Below, piece after piece: positions 8,294 through 14,759 of a stretch of DNA of 31,995 nt (positions within the stretch are counted from its first letter, which is position 1; each line of letters opens with the position of its first letter). The notes under the pieces are model-generated. The model was given only the letters and a program-made list of their open reading frames with translations, ran no database searches and had not been told where the DNA came from. The position numbers and the translations under genes are program-made. The stretch comes from an uncultured Candidatus Saccharibacteria bacterium (GTDB lineage: Bacteria > Patescibacteriota > Saccharimonadia > Saccharimonadales > Saccharimonadaceae): NCBI GenBank assembly GCA_937876715.1, contig CALEGA010000020.1:1-31995 (forward strand), given 5' to 3'.

Positions 8294-8368
8294 TGGCTGG
8301 GTCGGCAGGGATCGAACCTGCGAATGACGGGACCAAAACCCGTTGCCTTACCACTTGGCGACGACCCA
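8294..8368 (-). tRNA. tRNA-Gln (anticodon TTG)
   Basis: The minus strand folds as a cloverleaf. The acceptor stem is TGGGTCG/CGACCCA, the anticodon arm is ACGGG-TTTTGGT-CCCGT with anticodon TTG, the T arm contains GGTTCGATCC, the discriminator is G, and CCA is encoded. It is followed after ten bases by tsaE. Confidence 0.96.
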
Positions 8369-8378
8369 ATGTGCCTAT

Positions 8379-8407
8379 ATTTTAGCTCTTTTTCTCGTTT
8401 TGGTCAA
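8379..8407 (-). promoter_or_regulatory. Promoter of tRNA-Gln-tsaE-tsaB
   Basis: TTGACC (8407-8402), 17 bases, TAAAAT (8384-8379). The tRNA starts ten bases after the -10 box. Confidence 0.85.
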
Positions 8408-8410
8408 CCG

Positions 8411-9322
8411 TTAGTGGTGGTTGGGGTTAAAGAGGCGGACGACGGTGGAGATAGTGGTGGAGTCGTTGTCGCCCGGGGAGTTCCAGCAGGTGCGGATGTG
8501 GAAGTCGTAAAATTCGGGGTTGGTGTCGCTTGAGGCGATGCCGACGATCCAGATGCCTTGCGCCTTGGTCATAGAGGTATAGTAGGTGGAGATTTTGCGA
8601 CCGGAGAGTTCGTCGATGTCTTGGTCGGTGAGGGTGGTGTCGAGGTCGTGGACTTCACTGGTGGAGCTGTAGATGTTGGAGTAGAGGAGGCGGGGGTAGG
8701 TCGGGGATTGTTCGAACATATTAGTAGCGGTGTCGTAGTTGATGATGATGCCGGTGCCGTCGGTGGTGGCAGGGCTGTAGTAGCTGACGCTGGTCGCTGA
8801 ACCGGAGATTTGCATATAGCTGACGGCGACGGTTTCGTCGAGGCGGCGGAGGTTGAGAATGAAAGGCTTGGCGCCGTAAAGGGAGGATTCTGGGCTGGGG
8901 ATTGCTTTGTGTTCGGAGTAGATTTTGCTGCACTCGACGCCGTTGTAGGAGTCGGAGAGGTGGGCGAGTTTGGCGTCGGAGGGTTTGTAGGCTCGACGGA
9001 CGAGCCATTCCCAGATGTGAGTATAAGGTGTTTGGCTGAGGTCTTGGTTATTTTTTTCGGCTTGGTATGCCTCGTGGAGGAAGCGGAGACCCTCGGCTTG
9101 GGCGTCGATTTCTTGGCGTGCCATAGTGATTTCTAGGGCTTTTTGAGCGTCGTAGAGACCTTTGTTCATAATGCCGATGGCGCCGATGGCGACGAGACCA
9201 AAAACGCCGACGGCGAACATAATTTCTACCAGTGTATCACCACGCAGCTGGGACTTTCTTTGGGAAAGAAAGTCCCAACGAAAGAAACCTAGCTTTTGAT
9301 CATGATTATATTTTGCACTCAT
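8411..9322 (-). CDS. Type IV prepilin-like protein
   Basis: The 303-residue product has a type III (prepilin) signal. A leader ending SQLRG is followed by DTLVEIMFAVGVFGLVAIGA, with Glu at position +5 after the expected cleavage by PilD. The residue after cleavage is Asp rather than Phe. A coiled region (LEITMARQEIDAQAEGLRFLHEAY) and a Ser/Thr-rich globular part follow. It is a paralogue of the prepilin at 23754-26174 over its first ~90 residues. The leader includes FFRWDFLSQRKSQLRG, encoded over a near-perfect hairpin. TATAAT (9329-9334), six bases, ATG: leaderless. It is probably a minor pilin displayed at the cell surface. Confidence 0.8.
   Translation of the reverse strand: MSAKYNHDQKLGFFRWDFLSQRKSQLRGDTLVEIMFAVGVFGLVAIGAIGIMNKGLYDAQKALEITMARQEIDAQAEGLRFLHEAYQAEKNNQDLSQTPYTHIWEWLVRRAYKPSDAKLAHLSDSYNGVECSKIYSEHKAIPSPESSLYGAKPFILNLRRLDETVAVSYMQISGSATSVSYYSPATTDGTGIIINYDTATNMFEQSPTYPRLLYSNIYSSTSEVHDLDTTLTDQDIDELSGRKISTYYTSMTKAQGIWIVGIASSDTNPEFYDFHIRTCWNSPGDNDSTTISTVVRLFNPNHH
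9241..9292. repeat. Prepilin-leader palindrome, copy 1
   Basis: A 13-bp perfect stem at 9249-9277 (TGGGACTTTCTTT / AAAGAAAGTCCCA, loop GGG) and its flanks match 26063-26114 at 50 of 52 positions. The flanking pilin-coding DNA is clearly more diverged. Confidence 0.8.
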
Positions 9323-9390
9323 TATGCCATTATAATTTTAGCACAAGTGAAATGTGATAGCAAAAAGGAGTGGTGCGACAGGGGTGATGG

Positions 9391-9419
9391 TTGATTTTTT
9401 CGGGAAAGTGTGATATAAT
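9391..9419 (+). promoter_or_regulatory. Promoter of the helical protein gene
   Basis: TTGATT (9391-9396), 17 bases, TATAAT (9414-9419) preceded by TGA. Confidence 0.75.
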
Positions 9420-9485
9420 ATAAGTATATGTCGCTCGATTCGGGGAGGAACTCGGCGAGTAGAACTTTGAGAGGAGTTATCTAAG

Positions 9486-9959
9486 ATGGAAGAGAATATT
9501 TATGAACCTGTGTTGAACCGACTTTGGGAACGTGAGACGGAAGCGATTGGCGTGGTGAAAGAGGCGGAAAATATGATCCGCGATATGAAGACCCTGCCAG
9601 TGAAAAAGTTGAACGAGATGGCGAAAGATTTTAGAGAAAGGAAAGAGAATGTTTTTGAGTTGATGAACACGATTGGGACGCATTTATCGAATTTGTCGGA
9701 TCCGACGCGGAGACGAGTGAAAGAGGCGGAAGCGCTGGTGGTGATTGAGGAGCTTTCTTGCTTGTCGCAGAAAGTGCAGACGTATGTGCTTGCGCCGATG
9801 CTGAAGCTTTGCGAAGCGGTGCAGAACCGGCAGATGGAAGTTTTGATGGAGTTTGAGCAGAATAATGCCCAGCTGGCATTGGAAGTGGAGGAAGCAGAAG
9901 AATTGCTGAAGAAGGAACGCGAGAAGAACTACCGGGCTCTTAAGGGGGTGAGAAATTAA
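9486..9959 (+). CDS. All-helical coiled-coil protein, unknown function
   Basis: The 157-residue product has no signal peptide or membrane segment. It is rich in Glu, Lys and Leu and predicted to be nearly all helix, for example VVKEAENMIRDMKTLPVKKL and LALEVEEAEELLKKEREKNY. I do not recognise a family. It has a good promoter, a ~60-base leader with a weak hairpin (CTCG near 9433 and CGAG near 9455), and GAGAGGAG upstream of the ATG, so unlike many neighbours it uses a Shine-Dalgarno start. It converges on valS with nine bases between the stops. Confidence 0.65.
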   Translation: MEENIYEPVLNRLWERETEAIGVVKEAENMIRDMKTLPVKKLNEMAKDFRERKENVFELMNTIGTHLSNLSDPTRRRVKEAEALVVIEELSCLSQKVQTYVLAPMLKLCEAVQNRQMEVLMEFEQNNAQLALEVEEAEELLKKEREKNYRALKGVRN

Positions 9960-9968
9960 TTTATTCTT

Positions 9969-12779
9969 TTATTTGATGACAGATAATTCCAGCTTGAGGC
10001 GCGAGATGAGCGCCTCTTTTTCTTGGATGGCTTTTTGGGTTTCTTCGACGAGGTGTTTTGGTGCTTTTTTGACGTAGTTAGGGTTAAACATGCGGGCGTT
10101 TAAGCTGTCTAGTTCCCTGCCGACGCTTAAAATGCGGCTTTCGAGCTGGTCTTTGTAGGTTTTGACGATTTCGGCGGGGACGTCAAGGTAGAGTTCGCGG
10201 TCGGCGACAGCGAGTCTGATTCCCTTTGGCGTGCCGTCGGTGGGTTTGATGAAGTCAGTGTGGGTGAGTTGTTTGACGAGTTCGGCGTTTTCTTCGACGA
10301 GGCTGTCGTTGCCGTAGAGTAGCCCGACAGAAATGCCTTTAACGGTGTCTTTTAAGCCCGCTAAGACCTTTCTGGCTTCGGAGACGGTAAGCATAAGCCT
10401 TTCGAACTGTTCGGCGCTGATAGGGTCAAATTTGAGGCTTTCAGGCCATTTTTGGTTGATGAGGAGGCCGTCGGTCCAGCTTAGAGCTTGCCAGATGGTT
10501 TCGGTGACGAAAGGCATAAAGGGGTGGGCGATTTTTAGGAGGTCTTCGAACGTGCGCTTGAGGAGAGGGAGGTTTTTGAGGAGTTTTTGGGACTCGAGGA
10601 ACCAATCGGCGTATTTGTTCCAGATGGTGTCGTAGATTGCTTCGACGGCTTCGGCGAAGCGATATTGTTTGATGTCGCGTTCGATTTGTTTTTTAAGGTC
10701 GTCGAGTTCGCGGCAGATCCAATCTTCGCCCGTGGAGTCGGTGTCGTAAGTATCAGAGAGTTCAGTGGCTGGCGAGCTGACCCAAGAGTCGATGAGACGG
10801 GCGATGTTCCAGAGCTTGTTACAGAGGTTTCTGCCGGCGATGACGGAGTCTTCGGAGAAAGCTTGGGCGAGGCCGGCGGAGCGACCGCGCAGAATACCGA
10901 GACGGAAAGCGTCGGAGCCGTATTTAGTGACGAGGTCGAGAGGGTTGATGACGTTGCCTTTGGATTTACTCATTTTTTTGCCGTGGGCATCGAGGACGAG
11001 ACCGTGGAGGTAAACTTCTTTGAACGGGACGCTGCCTGTGACGTAGAGTCCCATCATAATCATACGGGCGACCCAGGCGAAGAGGATGTCGGCGCCGGTT
11101 TCCATAACGTTTAAGGGGTAGAACGGAGAGCCGTGTTCGGGCGTCCAATCGGTGGTGACGATGGGCCAGTGAGAGCTGGAGAACCAAGTGTCGAAAGTGT
11201 CTTCGTCGCGCTTGTATTTGATGCCGCCAAGTTCGATTTCTTGGAGGTTAGTGCGGGTGTCGAAGACCCAATCAGCGGCGTCGTCGTAGTTTTGTCCGCC
11301 GGTGCCTTGGGAGGTCATTTTTTGTTTTTTGAACATAGGGATAGGGATTCCCCAAGGGATTTGGCGGGAGATGTTCCAATCTTTGAGGCCTTTGAGGTAG
11401 TTGATGATGACCTGTTTTTTAGAGGCGGGGTAGAATTTGATTTCGCCAGCCTCGAGGTGTTCAATGGCGATTTTGGCGAGTTTTTCGGTGTCAACGAACC
11501 ATTGTTTTTTGAGGGTGGGTTCGATGATGGTGCCGCATTTATAGCAGTGGGCGACGGCGTGGGAGATTTCTTTTTCGCCGAGGAGGAGACCCTGGTCGTT
11601 TAAGTCTTTAAGGACTTTGGCGCGGCATTCTTCGGTCGTGAGGCCAGTGTAGTCTTTTCCTGTTGCGGCGAGCATTTTGCCGTCGTCGCCGATTACTCTG
11701 AGGTTTTCTAAGTTGTGACGCTGTCCGACTTCGAAGTCGTCGAAGTCGTGGGCGGGGGTGATTTTGACGGCGCCGGTGCCATATTCGGGATCGGCGTGTT
11801 CGTCGGCGATGATGGGGATTTCTCGGTCGGTGAGGGGAAGTTTGACGTGTTTGCCGATTAAGTCTTTGTAGCGTTTGTCGTTAGGGTTGACCGCGACGGC
11901 TTGGTCACCGAAGAGGGTTTCGGGCCTTGTAGTGGAGACAATAATGTAGGTGCGCTCGCCAGCGGATTTTACCTCGCCCGACCCACCCGATTGAGTGGCT
12001 GGCGAGCTTAGTTCGTATTTGATGTCCCAGAGGTGACCGGGCTCGTTGAGGTGTTCGACTTCGATGTCGGCGAAGGCGGTTTGGTGTTTTGGGCAGTAGT
12101 TGACGAGTTTTTCGCCGCGGTAGATCATACCGTCGTTCCACATTTTTTCGAAAGTTTGGTAAACGCGGCTGACGACGTTTTCGTCGAGGGTGAAAGTGAG
12201 GTCGTCCCAAGCGCAAGAGGCGCCAAGGGCGCGGACTTGGAGTTCCATGTTGCCCCGTTGTTCTTGGACGAAGTCCCAGACTTTGGCGTAGAGTTCGTCG
12301 CGCGAGTATTCGAAGCGGGTGTGACCGGTCGCTTCGAGGGCGCGTTCATAGACGACCCAAGTTTCGAAGCCGGCGTGGTCGGCGCCTGGGATGTACCAAG
12401 TGCGGTTGCCTTTTAGCCTGTAGTATCTAGTGAGGGAGTCTTCGATGGCGATGGTGAGGCCGTGGCCGATGTGGAGGTTGCCGTTGGCGTTAGGGGGAGG
12501 CATAACGATCGAGTAATATTTCGCATCGCCACAGGGCTTGCGGTCGGACGTTTCTTTTGAGGTTTGCCGAAGACCTGCGGGGACGTCATTCCACCGGGCT
12601 CCTTCGTCGCCGTCATGGATATACGTCTCCTCGGTCTTAGGTACAGGGTTAAAACCTCGAGAAGAAACATCCTCCCCGCGCCTGTGGCTATCAGATGGAT
12701 TAAAAGCTCCGGAGCTTTCCCAAGCGGCGTAGATGTCGGATTCAAATTTGTCGGGTTCGTAAGAAGAAGTGAGTTTCAT
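9969..12779 (-). CDS. valS: Valyl-tRNA synthetase, with in-frame palindromic insertions
   Basis: ValRS charges tRNA-Val in the cytoplasm. The 936-residue protein has the class I motifs HIGH (residues 103-106, in NANGNLHIGHGL) and KMSKSKGN, the editing-domain motif TTRPETLFGD, and a C-terminal coiled coil. Residues about 32-83 (RRGEDVSSRGFNPVPKTEET onward, to DRKP) do not belong to ValRS: they are encoded by a palindromic element (12533-12683) placed in the loop before the first catalytic strand. A second insertion (SSPATQSGGSGEVKSAGE) is bounded by 10-bp inverted repeats at 11954-12007 just before the editing motif. SSPAT appears again further on, encoded by the same 15 bases. TATAAT (12786-12791), six bases, ATG: leaderless. 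Confidence 0.97.
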   Translation of the reverse strand: MKLTSSYEPDKFESDIYAAWESSGAFNPSDSHRRGEDVSSRGFNPVPKTEETYIHDGDEGARWNDVPAGLRQTSKETSDRKPCGDAKYYSIVMPPPNANGNLHIGHGLTIAIEDSLTRYYRLKGNRTWYIPGADHAGFETWVVYERALEATGHTRFEYSRDELYAKVWDFVQEQRGNMELQVRALGASCAWDDLTFTLDENVVSRVYQTFEKMWNDGMIYRGEKLVNYCPKHQTAFADIEVEHLNEPGHLWDIKYELSSPATQSGGSGEVKSAGERTYIIVSTTRPETLFGDQAVAVNPNDKRYKDLIGKHVKLPLTDREIPIIADEHADPEYGTGAVKITPAHDFDDFEVGQRHNLENLRVIGDDGKMLAATGKDYTGLTTEECRAKVLKDLNDQGLLLGEKEISHAVAHCYKCGTIIEPTLKKQWFVDTEKLAKIAIEHLEAGEIKFYPASKKQVIINYLKGLKDWNISRQIPWGIPIPMFKKQKMTSQGTGGQNYDDAADWVFDTRTNLQEIELGGIKYKRDEDTFDTWFSSSHWPIVTTDWTPEHGSPFYPLNVMETGADILFAWVARMIMMGLYVTGSVPFKEVYLHGLVLDAHGKKMSKSKGNVINPLDLVTKYGSDAFRLGILRGRSAGLAQAFSEDSVIAGRNLCNKLWNIARLIDSWVSSPATELSDTYDTDSTGEDWICRELDDLKKQIERDIKQYRFAEAVEAIYDTIWNKYADWFLESQKLLKNLPLLKRTFEDLLKIAHPFMPFVTETIWQALSWTDGLLINQKWPESLKFDPISAEQFERLMLTVSEARKVLAGLKDTVKGISVGLLYGNDSLVEENAELVKQLTHTDFIKPTDGTPKGIRLAVADRELYLDVPAEIVKTYKDQLESRILSVGRELDSLNARMFNPNYVKKAPKHLVEETQKAIQEKEALISRLKLELSVIK
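11954..12007. repeat. 54-bp in-frame element with 10-bp inverted ends in valS
   Basis: GCTCGCCAGC (11954-11963) and GCTGGCGAGC (11998-12007) are exact inverted repeats. The span is 54 bp, 18 codons. The right end shares AGTGGCTGGCGAGCT with 10764-10778 in the same gene. Confidence 0.6.
12533..12683. repeat. Coding palindromic element, copy A (in valS)
   Basis: The ends are AGGGCTTGCGGTCGGACGTT and AACATCCTCCCCGCGCCT. The element folds into a long imperfect hairpin: GCGG/CCGC, GTTTCTT/AAGAAAC, GAGGTTT/AAACCTC, then CCGAAGACC with GGTCTTAGG. It is read in frame on the valS strand as about 50 residues that are absent from normal ValRS. The centre is nearly identical to copy C (three differences in about 90 bases). 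Confidence 0.88.
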
Positions 12780-12807
12780 AAAGATATTATAGCACAGGGT
12801 TCGGGAG

Positions 12808-12836
12808 TTGACAAAAAAGCTTAAGCGTGGTATAAT
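12808..12836 (+). promoter_or_regulatory. Consensus promoter of the small basic protein gene
   Basis: TTGACA (12808-12813), 17 bases, TATAAT (12831-12836), preceded by TGG. All twelve hexamer positions match the consensus, so strong expression is expected. Confidence 0.92.
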
Positions 12837-12891
12837 GAGGTTAGGAGTGGTCGCTTAGCGCCCACTTACTACTTTTAAAGGAGGCAAACTA

Positions 12892-13080
12892 ATGAAGAGT
12901 TTGTCGAGAGAATTTGTCCGTCGGAAAGATCCTACGAGGCGTAGGCGCATTGAGGAGCTCAGGCTTGAGCAGCTGAAGGTAGCAGGGGGAGGCGTTGTCG
13001 AAAAGTCGTCTATGAAAGGCTTTAAGGAGCAATATCGCAATACCGTGCAGGTGATGTGCGTGGCTCGTTCGCGGCGGTGA
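12892..13080 (+). CDS. Small basic protein, unknown function, strongly expressed
   Basis: The product of 62 residues is rich in Arg and Lys (REFVRRKDPTRRRRIEELRL) and may bind nucleic acid or the ribosome; that is an inference. I do not recognise a family, and it does not match ribosomal protein S21. It has a perfect consensus promoter, a leader with a 5-bp hairpin (AGTGG/CCACT, about 12844-12864), AAAGGAGG before the ATG, and its own terminator. It ends in TGA, which shows that UGA is a stop here. Confidence 0.7.
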   Translation: MKSLSREFVRRKDPTRRRRIEELRLEQLKVAGGGVVEKSSMKGFKEQYRNTVQVMCVARSRR

Positions 13081-13114
13081 TTTCTTTACTTTAGGTAGTG
13101 GTACATTTTATATT

Positions 13115-13140
13115 CCCCCGTTGTTTAAGCGGGGGATTTT
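13115..13140 (+). terminator. Intrinsic terminator after the small basic protein gene
   Basis: CCCCCG (13115-13120) pairs with CGGGGG (13130-13135) and is followed by ATTTTTTA on the plus strand. On the minus strand no T run follows, so it is one-way. Confidence 0.88.
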
Positions 13141-13149
13141 TTATGTTCA

Positions 13150-13323
13150 GTTCCCTGTTGGGTTCCGGTTGTGTTTTTATGAAGTTTTTTGCTCAAAAAA
13201 CTTTCCGTTTTATTTTATTTGACATTGCAAAATAATTATTGTCGGGCTATAAGTTTCAAGTTGTGGTTTGTCTTTTTCTACACTCTCCAAAAGCTTGAAT
13301 TTTACGCAGTTGCGCTTTTGGTT
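13150..13323 (-). ncRNA. Possible small RNA, end not defined
   Basis: Transcription from the promoter at 13330-13358 would start near 13323. The RNA would begin with an 8-bp stem (CCAAAAGC at the 5' side, 13321-13314, with GCTTTTGG, 13294-13287), as in stable small RNAs. A second A/T stem (AAGTTTTTT / AAAAAACTT) lies at about 13180-13201. No minus-strand terminator is visible, so the left end is a guess; the RNA could continue antisense to the small basic protein gene. No known family recognised. Confidence 0.33.
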
Positions 13324-13329
13324 AGTTCT

Positions 13330-13358
13330 ATATTAGCAAAGTCGGGTTGCTAAGTCAA
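13330..13358 (-). promoter_or_regulatory. Strong leftward promoter in a gene-free stretch
   Basis: TTGACT (13358-13353), 17 bases, TAATAT (13335-13330). No open reading frame follows in this direction. See the RNA proposed downstream. Confidence 0.7.
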
Positions 13359-13414
13359 GCGCGTGCTAAGGAATAGGTAAATAGACAGGTTTTATGTAGT
13401 GGAAAAATGTGTTT

Positions 13415-13587
13415 AGGGCTTGCGGTCGGACGTTCTTTTCGATCTCTCCAGTCTCCGTCCAAAATGTCATACGCTGGACAGCCGGCAGAACCGCCCTGAC
13501 GGGCGAACCTGTCGGTGTCGTCAGGAATATACATTTTGTCCGTCGCAGGTGAAAAGAGGTCGAGGAAAGAACATCCTCCCCGCGCCT
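13415..13587. repeat. Coding palindromic element, copy B (intergenic)
   Basis: The ends are the same as in copy A (AGGGCTTGCGGTCGGACGTT and AACATCCTCCCCGCGCCT), but the arms and centre differ. Pairing is kept with other bases: GTTCTTT/AAAGAAC, then CGA..CTCT with AGAG..TCG, then AAAATGT/ACATTTT. The centre holds an extra hairpin (CGCCC/GGGCG). On the minus strand it is open in the same frame as copies A and C (RRGEDV at the start) although it lies between genes. Confidence 0.85.
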
Positions 13588-13609
13588 AAGCACATTTTTC
13601 TAAAACCCT

Positions 13610-13718
13610 AAAAAGTGGATATACCCCTTGGCGCTCGCTTCGCTCGCGCCAGCGGCTCCAGAAAAGTGCAAAAAGTGGATGTACCCCGAGGCGCGCTGCG
13701 CGCGCCTTCGGAGCATTA
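13610..13718. repeat. Two tandem REP-like units
   Basis: Unit 1 (13610-13669) and unit 2 (13670-13718) both start AAAAAGTGGATRTACCCC and then carry a GC-rich hairpin: GGCGC/GCGCC at 13630-13650 and GGCGCGC/GCGCGCC at 13690-13706. The hairpin sequences differ, while the 18-base head is almost identical. Confidence 0.75.
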
Positions 13719-13741
13719 AAGAAATGTGGTATTATTAGGTT

Positions 13742-13945
13742 ATGGCTTATATTAGAAAATTCAAGACGGGGTCGGGGAAGACGGGAGTGCAGGTGTGTTA
13801 TAAGCGAGGTGGGGAAGTGGTGAAAGTGGTGCATATTGGGTCGGCGGAGTCGGAGCAGGGAATTAAACGGTTAGTGAAGAAGGCGCAGGGGATTATTGAT
13901 GAAGATAAGAGATCGTTGTTTGATCTTGACGATTACGATTCCTAG
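13742..13945 (+). CDS. N-terminal remnant of an IS1634/IS4-type transposase, 67 residues
   Basis: The product begins MAYIRKFKTGSGKTGVQVCY and continues with VVKVVHIGSAESEQGI, which matches the conserved N-terminus of IS1634-family transposases (MAxIRKxKTxSGATAVQI ... HIGSAH). The catalytic DDE part is absent: the frame ends after an acidic tail (LFDLDDYDS). The short frame is intact and has its own TATTAT (13730-13735) exactly six bases before the ATG, so it may have been kept as a small DNA-binding protein. It lies directly next to two REP-like units. Confidence 0.65.
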   Translation: MAYIRKFKTGSGKTGVQVCYKRGGEVVKVVHIGSAESEQGIKRLVKKAQGIIDEDKRSLFDLDDYDS

Positions 13946-13952
13946 GGGGTCG

Positions 13953-13981
13953 TTGACTTATTTGGCATTTATCTCTATAAT
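13953..13981 (+). promoter_or_regulatory. Promoter of the membrane protein gene at 14019
   Basis: TTGACT (13953-13958), 17 bases, TATAAT (13976-13981). Confidence 0.88.
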
Positions 13982-14018
13982 TTAGTTATCTTTGTACCTT
14001 AAGAAAGGTGGTGAGGTT

Positions 14019-14711
14019 ATGTTCGGTATTACCGCGACCGCGAAAGCGTCGGAGATTCGCCAAGTTTGGGCGGAAATTGAGCAGAAAAGGGAAGAGATTT
14101 TTGAGGAAGAAGAGGCATTTTTTGATGAGCAGACAGAGGAGGAGTTGTTGGATTTTTGGGAGCAGATGCAGACCGTGGTTTTGAGGCAGAGCAAAAGAAT
14201 GCCGATTATGAGGATTTTGAGATCAGGTTGTTATACGCTTTTGCAGGTGCTAGCCGGGCTGGCGGTTTTGATGATGATGTTGTTGTTTGTGGTGAGTGCG
14301 TTTGTCGATTTGAACGAGATGGTAGATGTAGCAGGGAAGATTGCGCTGGCGTTGCTTAATGCTGGGCTTTGTGTAACTGCCGTGGCGCTAGGTTTGTATC
14401 TGAGGCAGACGCATAGCGAGGGGATTTTGCGGTATCGGATTGCGCTTCAGCAAATCCTAGCGGAGAACTATAGCCTTGTCAGTGATTATTCGGAAGATGT
14501 GAATTCTTATGCCGTGCTGATGTTGGCGGCGAGCCAGTTTTCGTTCAAGACGGCGAAGCAGGTGCGCGAGCAACAGGGAAGCGCGGAGAATGGCGAAGAA
14601 GAGACGTATGTTGTGAGCACGGAGGAAGACGTGGCGGATGCGCAAAATGTGGAGTTTATAGAGAGAGTGGATGGGACGCCGAGTGATGGCGAGAAAGATT
14701 CTTCTGAATAA
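14019..14711 (+). CDS. Membrane protein with two central helices, unknown function
   Basis: The product of about 230 residues has an acidic, helical N-terminus (IRQVWAEIEQKREEIFEEEE), two membrane segments near the middle (LLQVLAGLAVLMMMLLFVVS and IALALLNAGLCVTAVALGLY), and a C-terminal part that ends in a disordered acidic tail. I do not recognise the family. I chose ATG at 14019 with AGAAAGGTG upstream; an upstream TTG at 13992 is possible but unlikely. A strong promoter and terminator make this a one-gene unit. Confidence 0.7.
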   Translation: MFGITATAKASEIRQVWAEIEQKREEIFEEEEAFFDEQTEEELLDFWEQMQTVVLRQSKRMPIMRILRSGCYTLLQVLAGLAVLMMMLLFVVSAFVDLNEMVDVAGKIALALLNAGLCVTAVALGLYLRQTHSEGILRYRIALQQILAENYSLVSDYSEDVNSYAVLMLAASQFSFKTAKQVREQQGSAENGEEETYVVSTEEDVADAQNVEFIERVDGTPSDGEKDSSE

Positions 14712-14716
14712 GGGAA

Positions 14717-14739
14717 AGACCCCGTTTAGTGCGGGGTCT
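14717..14739 (+). terminator. Intrinsic terminator
   Basis: AGACCCCG / CGGGGTCT (8 bp, loop TTTAGTG) followed by ATTTTATAGTTTT. Confidence 0.88.
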
Positions 14740-14759
14740 ATTTTATAGTTTTGTGATTT

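Noticed and set aside
12695..12720. The perfect 16-base palindrome around GCTCCGGAGC in valS as another insertion
   Set aside because: It encodes residues (ESSGAF) that fit the normal ValRS N-terminus, so it is probably chance.
12892..13080. Ribosomal protein S21
   Set aside because: Size and basic character fit, but the residue pattern of S21 is not present.
13366..13593. 75-residue minus-strand frame as a gene
   Set aside because: It coincides with palindromic element copy B; there is no promoter or ribosome site, and the open frame is explained by the coding nature of the element.
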